A stretch of DNA of 64,000 nt from Nectonema munidae. Taxonomy: Eukaryota > Nematomorpha > Nectonematoida > Nectonematidae. The stretch spans positions 580,001 to 644,000 of the forward strand of contig JAUIRK010000897.1 in the NCBI GenBank assembly GCA_030549495.1. Reading direction: 5' to 3'. The first letter of the stretch is position 1. Every line of letters begins with the position of its first letter. Positions 12,565-23,139 of the stretch are shown piece by piece. The notes under the pieces were generated by a model. That model was not told the origin of the DNA and ran no database searches. It saw nothing but the letters and a program-made list of their open reading frames with translations. Made by a program: the position numbers and the translations under genes.

Positions 12565-13570
12565 CATATTAAACTAGTATCATCAAATTTTTCTAGCATA
12601 CTTTCATATTGTTTGAATAGATGTATTGAATTTTCTGTTTTTGGTCAAAACTCAAACTTAATAAAGTGATCCCCGTTTTAAAAAAATACCAATGACTTCA
12701 CCACCTCGAATTTCACAACGATCTCAATTTTATTGCAAGTCCTGAAAAATTTTTGAAAAAATGCTTCAAAGTAAATTTCAAATTTCTTCACTCGAAATAA
12801 TATATGCTCCAATCCTAAATTTGTTTTTCGGAAAATTTTTTCAACTGAACTGCATCATAGTTTTTTGATTGGTAAACCTGTTACCTACTTAGAAAATAAA
12901 GATGATGCCGGAGTTATCTTCCTTGGTCTCGCGAAGGCATGACTCCATCTCGCATGATGTTTTGATTTTTAAATGTTTCTAATATGACTTTTCTGAAAAA
13001 ACTTCTATTTTATGCCTTTCTATTCGAAAAATAGGAAACGGTTTGTTTATTTGAATAACATATGTTCTGATATAAGATGTGTTACTAGTGGCGTACCATA
13101 GGGATCAATTTTAGGTCCTTTGCTTTTCACAAATTGTATGGTTGATTTGCACATATGTTCAAATTTTTTTGAATACATAATGTAAGCAGCTGACATTACT
13201 TTACTTCTTAAATATGATTTGAATTTGAAAGAAAGCTTTTTCCCAAACTTGGAAAAGATTTACAAATGGTTTGGTTCTAACGCCTTAACTACAAACAAAA
13301 ATAAGACTAGTGCAATGGTTGCATCGAAATAAGTTGGTGTTGAACCTGTACTTTTTTCAATCAGTTGTATAAATATTGCTAACAAGCTTAATCTTCTTGT
13401 TTCGCATATAAATCGTTGTCTCAATTTTCATGATGATGTGAATGCGGAATATAAAGCTAAATAAGACAATTGGGGTAATCAAGTCTAAAAAAGTTTTTTC
13501 CTTTAAATGTAAGATTGATAAATAATAATCTATCTAAAAAACTATTTTTCTTTCTCATCTCAATTATATT
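12565..13570 (+). mobile_element. Jockey-like LINE reverse-transcriptase relic
   Basis: Pieces of a non-LTR reverse transcriptase lie in the correct order on the plus strand but in changing frames. They are a NF-ISILLQVLKNF-like stretch (family: NYRPISLLPVLSKIFE), FRKNFSTE, a GVIFLGLAKA block (family: GVFLDLSKAFD), and CVTSGVP then GSILGPLLFTNCMVDL at about 13080-13160. The YxDD site is replaced by decayed sequence around 13185, followed by LEKIYKWFGSNALTTNKNKT. Several frameshifts and stops make it non-functional. Endonuclease and 3' end were not seen. Confidence 0.75.
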
Positions 13571-13595
13571 TTTATTAAATTGTGCTCATTCCATT

Positions 13596-13707
13596 ATTGA
13601 GCCGGTTGGCTAGATGCTGGATTCGATAGCTTAAGGTCTTGGGTTCGATATAAGCGGCGCGATTGTGCCTTCTCGATGATAACACTCCAGGTACCTTTAC
13701 CTTTACC
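13596..13707 (+). mobile_element. tRNA-derived SINE, copy d
   Basis: It has GGTTGGCTAGATGCTGGATTCGATAGC, then CTTGGGTTCGAT, GGCGCGATTGTGCCTTCTCGATGATAACAC and the GGTACCTTTACCTTTA end. The segment between the B box and the GCGCG block is deleted relative to copy c. It sits immediately 3' of the LINE relic. Confidence 0.75.
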
Positions 13708-16040
13708 ATTATTGGGCCTCTCGAAATTCTACATAGCAAAGCAATTAGAGAAGTTCTTAACCTGGGAAAATTTTCTTACTCAAATCATTAGTTAAAATCA
13801 AAAGACTTGTACTTTCAAAAGATCGATAGTTTTCTCCTTAAAATCTTGGACTCAAATTCGCACAACTTTTTGAAAGTTTAATAACCTACACCCAAAATGA
13901 AAGTTTTTTTATAAAAATTCTCTTACTTTAGTTAAGCTCTGCGAACAAAGAGTGAGAAATAAAACACTGTTATTTAATGAAAAAACCAAAGATTTAATCC
14001 GACAAAGCTGCTCTTTTGTGAAAAAGTAGAAAAAATTTGTCAAAGACAAAGTCATACCAGAATATGAAGGCCATGTTGAATGTGACAAAAAAGAACTGTT
14101 TTTTCTGCTCATCTTGACTGCTTCTTTTTGTTGAAAAAATAATTTGGTTATTTTTGTCACATTTCTTAAAGTTAGATTTCCTTCTTGTGGTTTTGATAAA
14201 TCTTTGGAACCCAATTGATTTGAAGTTAAATAACCAATATTTGAATTATTATTTTTTTAATCTTTGATATATTTACATAAATGTTCATTGTCTTTATTAA
14301 GTCTTACACTTATTACAAAAACTACCAAAAATTGTCTAAAAATCATCGATTCATTTATAAGTCATCAGAACTTCTCAAAAATATACCCAAACCAATCAAG
14401 AGTTTTTAAAAGTAAGAAATGGAATTTTTCTCAAGACTACAAAAAATTTGCAAAATCTTAAAAATGAATAATTATTTCGATAAACTTAACAAAATTCTTC
14501 ATAATGTTCAGGAAGTCATCAGTTCAACTTGCACTAAAGAAAATCGGATCTAACGGAATTATTTCGCTTTGACCGAAATTGACCTTATCAGCAAATTAGA
14601 AATAATTCAAAAAATATCATCAATTATTATCAATTGAAAACCCATAACAGTCTTCCGAAAAATATTTCTGTTTTACCTTTTATTAATGTATTGCCTAAAA
14701 TAATTTTATCAATAGAAATTCTTTTTGAAAAATTTGTTACAATTCAATAATCTTTAACTCAGGGAAAATATCACAATAGTATCTTAAACCACAACTGACA
14801 ATTTTTTATTTGCGTTTTCATATGAAGTCCATCGTTAAACTTCACGCACTGCTTGGAAACTTTTCCTTGCAAAAGAAAGACTCCGACAGTTTAAATGTGA
14901 TTTTTAAGGAAAACAGTGTTTTTAGCTTTATCTATATCTTTTGCAATCCAATCAGTTTCAAACGAATCATGTCAAATTCGGTGAATTCAGTTAAATCTGG
15001 TTTTCTTACGAATCCAAGTTAAATCGAAGGATGGGCTGGATCTAGAAATTTAGGATAGGAAGGTCTAAATTCAGATAATACAATGCAGTTGATTAATCCT
15101 TAATTAATTTTTTAGTTTTAAATTGAAAATTGCACATTCATTGCACACAATAATAAAAGTTATATTTTTCCAATTTTCTAAAAAAATGAAAATTCAATGA
15201 TTTTACTTTAAAATTACCTAAGTGATGTTTTCGGAAATGTTACGATATATAAATACTCATCGATTTGAAAAATTATGTTGATGCTGATGCTAATGTCGAT
15301 AACTTTGAAAAAAGACATCTGATTGGCTGTTTTTATTTTATATTTCAAAAGATGGATAAAGACAAGTTCGTTTAAAAATAGCTTTTCCAAAAAAGTGTCC
15401 AAATTAAATTTCTAAAATTTTAGATATTTAGTCTAAAAAATTCATTTTTTTATTGTTGTTATTTTTTTATTTTATATATGAAAAATTTCAAATGTCATAA
15501 AAGATTTTTTTATAAAAATTAAAATTCATATAAAACTTGAAACTCTGGAATTTAAATTCTTCACGGAAATTTCTTACTTTGCAGTGCACTTAAAATCGCC
15601 AATAAGATGGAAAAAAATGCAAAAATAAAAGAGATGATGTTTCATAAATGAGCTAGATCCTAACTTGTCAACCCTTTTCACTCATTTTTGGGGGCAAGCG
15701 ATTTTTCGCCCTTGTGGGAAAAATCTTTTGGGGGACCAAAAAAGTCGCTAGTAGTGAGAAGTCGTATGCGCTCCATCATTAAAAATAGTAAAGGAATTAA
15801 GTTAAAAAAATGTCGAAAGTTTGAGGTAGCGATTCTATTTAAAAAATGGAGTTTGAATTCTACCACTAATAATAATAATTTAAAAGTATATTAAAAGACA
15901 AAAAAAACTCTACTAAATAAAATGTCATTTAGGGATATTTGATTGATTTTTTTTATTAATTGATCAATTGCACGTGCGTTTGTATGTGAGAGAGGGTTTT
16001 GTAAACCTACAAAAAATGAAAAGAAGAAAAGGTTTTTATT
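13708..16040. other. AT-rich sequence, nothing recognised
   Basis: Several short open frames (for example 13909-14214 minus, 14810-15022 plus) show compositional bias but no domain or splice support. Confidence 0.45.
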
Positions 16041-16049
16041 ATAAAGGTA

Positions 16050-17030
16050 TTTGCGGTTATCATGGAGTATGGACGAACGCTAACTAAAGTAGCGTAGTAA
16101 ACTTTAGGGTTTTAAGTGTTATAGAAAGAAGCAAACTAAGGTGGCATGGCCATATACTAAGAATGAAAGAAGAGAACATCGTTCAAAAAGCTTTTGATGA
16201 GACTGTAGTCGGCAAAAGAAAAAGGGGAAGACCTTGCAAGAGATGGAAAGATGGGCTCTTGGAAAAAATACACGCTCTCGGGTTAGAACAAGATGATGCT
16301 GAGGATAGAGGAAAATGGAGGCTCAAGATCATGGCCACTGACCGCCAACTTGGGGACAAGGTGTAGAAGATGAAGAAAAATGGACGAACGCTAACAATTC
16401 AGCGCTTTCGTTCTTCAATCTGGTTCTTCTGGCGATTACTGTTGCTTCTGCCCTGGAAAACAGGCGCTCCGCTGAGACAGTGCTTGAAACCGCACACAAC
16501 CACTTTCGGCTGAGCCAAGCGAATACAGGGTACGATTTGCAATTTGGACTCCACCAATGCAGAGCATCTGGTACCCTTGCTTCTCTACAGTGTGCCAAGT
16601 ACTTTTCCAATTCATTTTCGAATGCGTATTCTAGCTGCTCTGTACTTTCTTCATTCAACGTATCTCGGGCGAAAATTCTTTCCATAATGTAGTTGTCACA
16701 ATTCCAAGCACCATACTCGTCATCATCATCCAATACAAGTTGCGGTGGGTGTTTTTTTTAATCACTTCAGACGCACCCCTTTTCATTTTGTCAGGAGTAT
16801 AGTGCTCTGGCACGTTTGCGTTCATCTTCAGTGAATCCATCCATCAAGGTAAGTCTTGGGTGTAAAAGGAAAGTCTATAATAATAAATAAATCTCCATTC
16901 CTTTGAATCTTCTCCTGAACTCTTCTAATAATTCGCTTCTAAATACCCGTAGGGTTTCTTTTGCCCCTTCATACCAGTCAGCATGAAGAACACCACCCAT
17001 CAGTTCTTGGTGTGTTGCAGTAATTTTTTT
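16050..17030 (-). pseudogene. hAT-family transposase relic
   Basis: Minus-strand frame 16740-16396 carries the hAT C-terminal dimerisation region: LHWWSPNCKSYPVFAWLSRK, then the signature SSTVSAERLFSRA, then RTRLKNESAELLAFVH. Upstream pieces (MDGFTEDERKRARALYS at about 16846-16796, and ELLEEFRRRFKG at about 16935-16900) lie in other frames, with stops between them, so the copy is dead. Its extreme C-terminus is split by the LINE fragment at 16085-16379. The N-terminal zinc finger and most of the catalytic domain were not seen. Confidence 0.8.
16085..16379 (+). mobile_element. 5'-truncated LINE fragment with 16-bp target duplication
   Basis: The fragment is bounded by identical copies of ATGGACGAACGCTAAC at 16069-16084 and 16380-16395, a target-site duplication of hAT coding sequence. 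The plus strand encodes the C-terminal tail typical of RTE-like reverse transcriptases: LRWHGHILRMKEENIVQKAF, GKRKRGRPCKRWKDGLLEKI and RGKWRLKIMATDRQLGDKV, with the stop at 16364-16366. The frame is open over the last 77 residues and the duplications are perfect, so the insertion is fairly young. A related tail lies at 54.2-54.4 kb. Confidence 0.88.
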
Positions 17031-18008
17031 ATAAAATCCTAACTTAGAAGCCTCAAATACCTTGTTTTTCTAATTTTGCTTAATTTTAAGTTTAACATGT
17101 TGCTCTTTGTTAACATATGAAACCATTAGGAGAAAAGAGGTAATTTGTAATTTCTCTGGCTTCTAATTGTCAAATGGATTGGGAAAACAAAAAGAAAAAA
17201 TCTGATGTTTCTTTACAGCCCAAAGAACAAATGTATTTTTTGTTCATTCTGAAATCCAAAAAAGTTGGAACAGCAGGCATCCGCATGAACTGAAATTCAA
17301 AGAACTGTATTTTTTAATTAACGGTTTTTGTTTGTTATAAAAAGTTATCTTGCTTTTAGATGTCAGAAAAAAGAATAGGAAAAGGATTCACATATTGAAA
17401 GTAATAATTATTTATATCTGTTACCAGAGATCAAAATTTTCAATACAATTTTACCAATAAATTTAAAAAAAGAAGGTATTTAAACCCCCTAAGTTGAGAT
17501 TTCATTAAAAATTTTTAATTGTATTTATTAAAAATAAACAAATTTCGCAAAGGGTGTCATTTTCTAGACAAAATTTTGCTTTTTTATAATAAAGTGAACG
17601 TGGCACAATACGGCACAGTTGTGCGTGAACAACATCAATGAAAGATAAGGATGCTCTTGATGAGACAAAATGAAAAAGAGCTCGTTCGACTCTGTTGAAT
17701 GATGCGTGTAGGAAGGAGATTGATGGGAGATGAGACCAAATAATGTAAATGTTGTTATATGAATAAATAATATATGTTTATGAAAGTGTCATTTTTCTTA
17801 CTGTGATCCAACTTCATAGAACGATGTATGAAACATAAAGTTAAGAAGGTTGCTCTTGGACCTGATTGATGGAATATATCTCCTCACGTATACATAATGA
17901 AGATAAGATGAAAAGGCCAGAAACAATAAAAGCAATTATTATTATTTGAGTTTCTCCTTTTTTAATCGTGATGAATGAGAACAAGTTTGTAGATGATCGT
18001 GAAGCGTA
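17031..18008. other. AT-rich sequence, nothing recognised
   Basis: No coding or repeat structure recognised. A block near 17600-17730 is slightly richer in GC, without open frames of note. Confidence 0.4.
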
Positions 18009-18243
18009 TTAACCCATTAATGCCCAACCATGGAATTAGATAAAAAATCTTAATTCCCTTTTTTGTAATATTACTCATTTGGTGTCAATAGCCAAAATTT
18101 CTTTTGTAAAATTTAATACCGTTTTTAGTTTTTTGACAAACGGGTGTACACATATGTGCACGCTGGGAAGTTTTCAATCTATCAAATTTAGAAAAGATAA
18201 TCTTATAAAAGCGATAATACAATTTTATTTAATCTTAAAAACA

Positions 18244-18640
18244 TTAGCACAATTTTGAAGTATGGAAGAGTTTAAAATGTCCACTGTCAATGCATAAAGC
18301 CACATCACAAGTTTCACATATCACCCTGGTTCGCCTTGCACATGAAGAAACAGCACATCTCACTTTGTCCAGCTGTTTTGGCCAGTGTGATCTTCCATGA
18401 AGTCGTACACTTTCATCTACTCTCACTTTGCCTTTTTTGAAAGATTTTCTCGGGAAAATATTAATACATGCTTTTTTATCGCTCAGATAGGAAGAGGAAA
18501 CACTTCTCAAAAACCACAGTAAATCGTGGCCTTTGTTGTCGTTTGCCATCTTATACAGCATGAAGGAAAATGTCATAAGCGTAGACAAAAGTTTGGTGAA
18601 ATGTGGCCACCACCACTTTTTCGACTTAATGTGGATTCAT
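18244..18640 (-). pseudogene. piggyBac transposase C-terminal part
   Basis: The frame includes KKWWWPHFTKLL, LYKMANDNKGHDLLWFLR, and a cysteine-rich end with CAVSSC, CETCDVALCIDSGHFKLFH and a stop after SKLC. WWWP followed by an aromatic helix and a terminal Cys/His cluster is the standard C-terminal layout of piggyBac transposases, where the cluster binds the terminal repeats. The stretch is open to its natural stop. The catalytic aspartates would lie upstream and are missing here. Confidence 0.8.
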
Positions 18641-20345
18641 AAGTTTCTCGAGGCCCAACTGCACCACTTTCCACGGACGATAGGTGTCCAGGATGGCAAA
18701 AAGGAGGTTCTCCTTAGGGCGCTTGAGTCGCCGAAGTACCCCTCCGATGGCGCCAGAAGATTATGGGCATCCTCAACTATTATACGGCAACACTCCCAGG
18801 AAAATTTCGCATCATTTCGGCGCGGTATAATTGGGATGAGGCGCCCGAGCACAGCGAGCTGGTCCAGCTCGCCGTGCCTTACATCATGTCAACCATCGTC
18901 ACCCTCTCCGTACCAGCAGATTCCGTCTACGTCAACGCCTTCTTGCAAGCCCTCGGATTTGTCACCTCGAAGGGCTCTTAGACAATCCAGGTGGTTCACC
19001 AAGACTGACATATTGCGGATTTGGAGTTTCTAGCAATAACTCTGCCACACTTCCTCTGGCCCAGCAGGAAGATCTACTCCGATTCAATGGTCGCCATAGG
19101 CTGTATCCGAAAATTGGGCAGCAAGTCGTTCAAACAAGCCAGGATCCTCCTATGGCTCGAAGCATCCAGTGCCTGGACAGATGCCCTCCGTAACGCCGTG
19201 GAACACGTCAAGTCGGAGGACCATCCTGCAGACGGCCCGTCACGCACGCTCCCAAAGAACCCGATCCACTCCTTGGAGATTTGGAATTGCACCATTGCCA
19301 TGGATTCCATGGAATGGGTCACCTTCTTTGAAGCAATCTGGAGATCCTTCAGAGAAAAAACCAAAGATAGAATGGCGAGGTTCTTGCCTCTCGTGACCTG
19401 AGCACCCATCGTCCGTGGACGGAGGTGCAATTGGGCCCCGAGAAACTCGATGGACTGCACGGGAGAGAGGATCGATTTCTTGACGTTTATGCGGATTACG
19501 CATTCGTCTTCCAGAAACCAAGCGAAGGCCGTAATGATCTTGGTTGTGGATTCCCGGTCCTCCCCCAAAATCAAGAAGTCGTCCAGGTATAAGATAAAGC
19601 GGAATTGGGCACGCTGTTACACTGGTAGTCTTTCCTAGAAAGTTCCTAGCAGACCTGCCACCACGCTTTGGAGGACTGCTAGGCTAAAGCACGCCCCATT
19701 GGCAACCTGGTGAACTGCCAAAATTTTCCTCCTAACTTCATACAAAAGCAGTTTCTCCATTCTTTTTGGATTTTAATGCCATAAAACTCATCTGTAAGAT
19801 CCAGACGGGTGGCCCATTTGAATGAGAGCTGAACGTAGCGCAGCTGGAAGAGCCGTGAGCTTGATAGCTGGCGTGGCGAAGAGGTCCCGTGAGAAACCAA
19901 AGTCTGCCACCAAACGAGTCTTCCCGTTGGTCTTGGGAACCAAGAAGCACGGGGAGACTATTCTAGGGCGAATCACCTGTTTCAGTACGCCAGACTGGAC
20001 AAGTCTCGGAAGAACCTCCTTTGTAAAGAACGATTTCTGCTCCTTAGGCGGTGCTGAGAACCTGGCGAAGGAGTGGAAGGGGGTTTGCTTATGACCCTGG
20101 ACAAGATTAAAAAATCTCTGGACAAGGATGCTAATTGTGCCATTGTGTCGTAGGTCAATTGGAGCCTTGAAAAGCGGGGTAGTGACCTGGAAGGTGGAAC
20201 CCAGGACGGGGGCCCTGAGCCTGGCTGAGGTGGTAAATGAGGAGAGCAGTTTCTTACATGATGCGATGTCAATGATCGACTGAATCTGGTCCTCAGCCAG
20301 GTATGGGTAGGGGTTCTCGTCCGGGTGAAACGACATCACCTGCGA
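18635..20345. mobile_element. Retroelement fossil (RT and RNase H parts)
   Basis: A GC-rich fossil of a reverse-transcribing element, probably LTR kin or DIRS-like. The family cannot be fixed by eye. The reverse-transcriptase part lies on the minus strand (roughly 20340-19400). A connection plus RNase H part lies on the plus strand (roughly 18640-19400). The two halves therefore face each other, pointing to an internal inversion or to two copies. It is broken, with several breaks. No terminal repeats, Gag or integrase were seen. Its base composition differs sharply from the AT-rich host, suggesting a rather recent arrival. It sits inside the piggyBac-type element. Confidence 0.75.
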
Positions 20346-21123
20346 GAAAATGGTGAAAAAAATGATTTTTTTTGTTAAAAAATTAATTGCTTCATCATTT
20401 TCTTTTTAGATTTTTTTGGCCTGGATTATTGAGTCATCTCCATCTTCCCAGATAACATGAACACCATAAGCTTTGACTTCTTTTACTATTCCATACACTT
20501 TAGCAGAATTGTGAGACTTTCCAAAACGATTATAACTCTATCTTTCTTTCAAAGGAACTTTCATATCATCAAAAAGAAAAGCTTTTGCACTAACCAAATA
20601 ACCTTTACAATACCTAATATTACTAACAACTTGGTAGTAAACTCAAGAGCAGCAAGCTACAAAAAATCAGTAAAGTTTTATAAAAGACAACACATATTGA
20701 ATCATCAATCAACTGATGTATATCAGTGAGTTGTGCACACATGTGTACACCAGGGTGCACCTGGTGTGCACATTTGTGAACAATTAATTTTTCTTTAGAG
20801 TGAATGAGAGCAACTTTAATGCTTAAATTAATTGGGCATTATATCGTGTTATATAGCTCTTTAGCTCAACATAAATACTAAAAAAAAGGAAAAAATATTT
20901 TGGATTACCTTTCATTTTATCGAAGCATTTCAGCAACTATTTAAAGATAAAAAGTTTTTCAGCCTAAGAATAACATAAAAGCAAGTATTATATTTATTTT
21001 TTTTCTTTTTGTGATAGTGAAGGAACAGAATAAAAATTAGAAAAACATTTAGAAACTGTTTTGATTTTTTTAGGGCTAAATTTTGATCTACACATATGTG
21101 GACACTAGGATATAATGGGTTCA

Positions 21124-21853
21124 TAAATTGAAAGCAGGTCAACTCGGCCTCAAGCGCTAGACGCTCAACATAAATTTCAGTAGGAGGGCGAGGGTTAATA
21201 GAGGTTGTAAAATTTATCATATTTAAAGGGAGTCCCATGAGGGGCAAAACAAATTCGTGGGAGAGAGGAGAGAAGAGTAAGAAGGGTCAGACCACTTATA
21301 GACGCACCTATTCTAAGCGCATAGCATTTTGTAAAAAAAGAAGAAAGAATTTCTTATGTATCAGGGTGCATTTTCTTATTCACTAGCGTAGACAACGTAC
21401 ATAGAGCGAAGAGATAGAGAGAGTGGTATAAGATTAAAACACTAACTTCTAATGAAAAAGTTAACTTGGATCATAAAGATCAAACCACTTTATCCCATCG
21501 CCATTCATAAAGGTACAGAGGATTTCTTTATTTCAACGCATGCCAGAAAAAGCAGGACACGATAAGTCATTTGATTTAAACTACGACGAAACTAGGAAAG
21601 CGTGCAAGTAGGAGATGGGTTAATCCTTTGAGGAGTGGAATTTTGATGACTATACTCATCTGCTTTCTTTTTCTATATTTATAGCGGACAATTTTCATTT
21701 CTGAAGATACTTTGTATGCTCCTACAGAGTTAATCTAGTTTTATTTCCACTAAATGTCTGCTTTTTCTAGCATCAAATCGGTTAGCCAAATAAGGCAACA
21801 CACTTTGCGACTGATGTCACTTTTCTATTATGCAATTTTCATATTTACACTAG
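21124..21853. other. Upstream region of the neuropeptide exon
   Basis: The signal-peptide exon expected for the downstream neuropeptide gene was not located here. TTAATCCTTTGAGG at about 21619 resembles the ends of the TTAA-bounded mini-element at 52.2 kb. An open frame at 21754-21900 with a hydrophobic stretch (LFYYAIFIFTLGFFF) ends out of frame with the exon and may be chance. Confidence 0.4.
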
Positions 21854-22168
21854 GATTCTTTTTCGAAAAACAAAATTTTATACCGCAACAAACTGATGAC
21901 AGAAGCACAAAAAGGTGGAAGATATGGACAAAGACTTTCTCTACAGGATCACAAAGAGGAGTTCGTAACAGCTAACGCAATTGACGAAGACAACCGAAGA
22001 GACGACTTCTACAATGCCTTTGACTTCGGTGAACGTCGGCAGCAACCAAGTTCCACGCGAGAAAGTTATGATCAGGCGCTGTACGACTACAAGAAGTTAT
22101 ACAAAACATGCCAGTACAATGTGGTCGCTTGCTTCGGCCTTAAAAAGTCTCTATTTTTTAGGAAGTAG
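21854..22168 (+). CDS. Allatostatin-C-like neuropeptide precursor, final exon
   Basis: A TTTACACTAG acceptor precedes an open frame that is blocked exactly at that TAG, so the exon start is well defined. The 104-residue product is polar and charged, with RR at about 54-55 and 71-72, and ends YDYKK-LYKTCQYNVVACFG-LKK-SLFFRK. The core C-Q-Y-N-V-V-A-C-F matches the allatostatin-C family pattern: Cys, six residues including an aromatic then Asn, Cys, Phe. It lies between dibasic KK sites near the C-terminus, as in that family. Allatostatin-C peptides are disulfide-looped secreted peptides acting on somatostatin-type receptors. Gly-Leu rather than Gly-Lys/Arg follows CF, so amidation is uncertain. 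Codon use is GC-richer than the surroundings. The signal-peptide exon is not found. Confidence 0.72.
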   Translation, partial: DSFSKNKILYRNKLMTEAQKGGRYGQRLSLQDHKEEFVTANAIDEDNRRDDFYNAFDFGERRQQPSSTRESYDQALYDYKKLYKTCQYNVVACFGLKKSLFFRK

Positions 22169-22314
22169 TTTGGACGCAACGATGCATATGGCGCGCAAAA
22201 ATATAAGGCAAAAAGAAGCACAAAAAATGCTTGATTTATACTTTTTCTATGTTGTAATAAGTGTGTTTTTAACATTTCAAAAATACTTTCCATCGTCAAA
22301 TGTTAAGCCATTTT

Positions 22315-22320
22315 AATAAA
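22315..22320 (+). terminator. Possible poly(A) signal of the neuropeptide gene
   Basis: AATAAA lies about 147 bases after the stop of the neuropeptide frame. The region is AT-rich, so chance occurrence is possible. Confidence 0.4.
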
Positions 22321-22945
22321 TAATCGTGATTGTATTTTCAAATTAAGGTTCTTATTAAAGCTTTAAATAAGTTTTGTAACTGAAAAAATTCTATTAGTGA
22401 TATTTGAGAGAATTTTGAAAAATAATAATTTATCCTTGAAAAGAGATATAAATTCTAATTTTTGGTAGGTTAAAGCGATCTTTATTACGAAATGATTTTT
22501 TTGTCTTCACTGACCTAAATCAAAGCCAGAATCGATTCAAAACAGGAAATTAGTGGTTTTTTGTTTCTACAACTTTTTACTTTTTTTCGCTCTGATTATA
22601 ACGCGTAAATAATGCACATATGTAAAAGAGAAGCACATATATATTATATATACTGACTTCAAATTCGTCTTTTTTCAATTTGAATGTATCTTTTATATTT
22701 TAAATTCATTTTCTTCTTTTATTTTATTCTATGTATATATTTTAATTTTTATAAAACAACCGTTCAATATCAATGACAAATTGTAAAGCAAATACGGATG
22801 ACAATTCTTGAAGTCATTTTCTTTGACATATTGTGATGAAGCATTTATTATTTCTTTTATAGAGAATCATTATTTCACAAATTCGACTTTTCTTTAACGT
22901 TGGCTTTTATAATCAAAAAAATTTCAAGCGCATAGAGAGAGCAAT
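22321..22945. other. AT-rich sequence, nothing recognised
   Basis: No gene or repeat structure recognised. Confidence 0.45.
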
Positions 22946-23094
22946 AGGTGAGGGTGGCATGGCAGGTTGGTTGAGATGATGGACTCAGCACGGAAGCCTC
23001 TGGGTTGGATTCTTCATCGATACCAATTTGTTCATAGTTTGATATAAGCGGTGTATCAGTGCTGTCAATGAAAACACACCCACGGTACCTTTAA
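22946..23094 (+). mobile_element. tRNA-derived SINE, copy e (diverged)
   Basis: It starts GTGAGGGTGGCATGGCAGGTTGGTTGAGATGATGGA, with a decayed B box near TCTGGGTTGGATTC. It retains ATCGATACCA and TTTGATATAAGCGG internal blocks and ends CAATGAAAACACACCCACGGTACCTTTA. It matches the long variant seen in copy c. Confidence 0.65.
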
Positions 23095-23139
23095 GACAAA
23101 AAACTTGTATATTATATTTTGCACTCCTTTTTTTTTATG

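Larger units (their letters stand above)
18009..21123 (-). mobile_element. piggyBac-type transposon with a retroelement inside
   Basis: The left end is TTAA followed by CCCATTAATGCCC at 18009. The right end on the minus strand starts TGAACCCATTATATCC (21123), so both share AACCCATTA and the right TTAA has decayed to TTCA. Subterminal copies of a CACATATGTG-type palindrome followed by CACxCTGGG lie at 18148-18170, 20731-20775 (twice, inverted) and 21089-21110. The minus strand carries the transposase C-terminus (18244-18640) and an N-terminal-side fragment near 20590-20410 (VYGIVKEVKAYGVHVIWEDG). The central catalytic part is absent and its place is taken by the retroelement fossil. Confidence 0.65.

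Noticed and set aside
21754-21975. Frame with a hydrophobic stretch just before the neuropeptide exon, as its signal peptide
   Set aside because: It is out of frame with the peptide and has no GT donor before the 21854 acceptor, so it cannot be joined by normal splicing.
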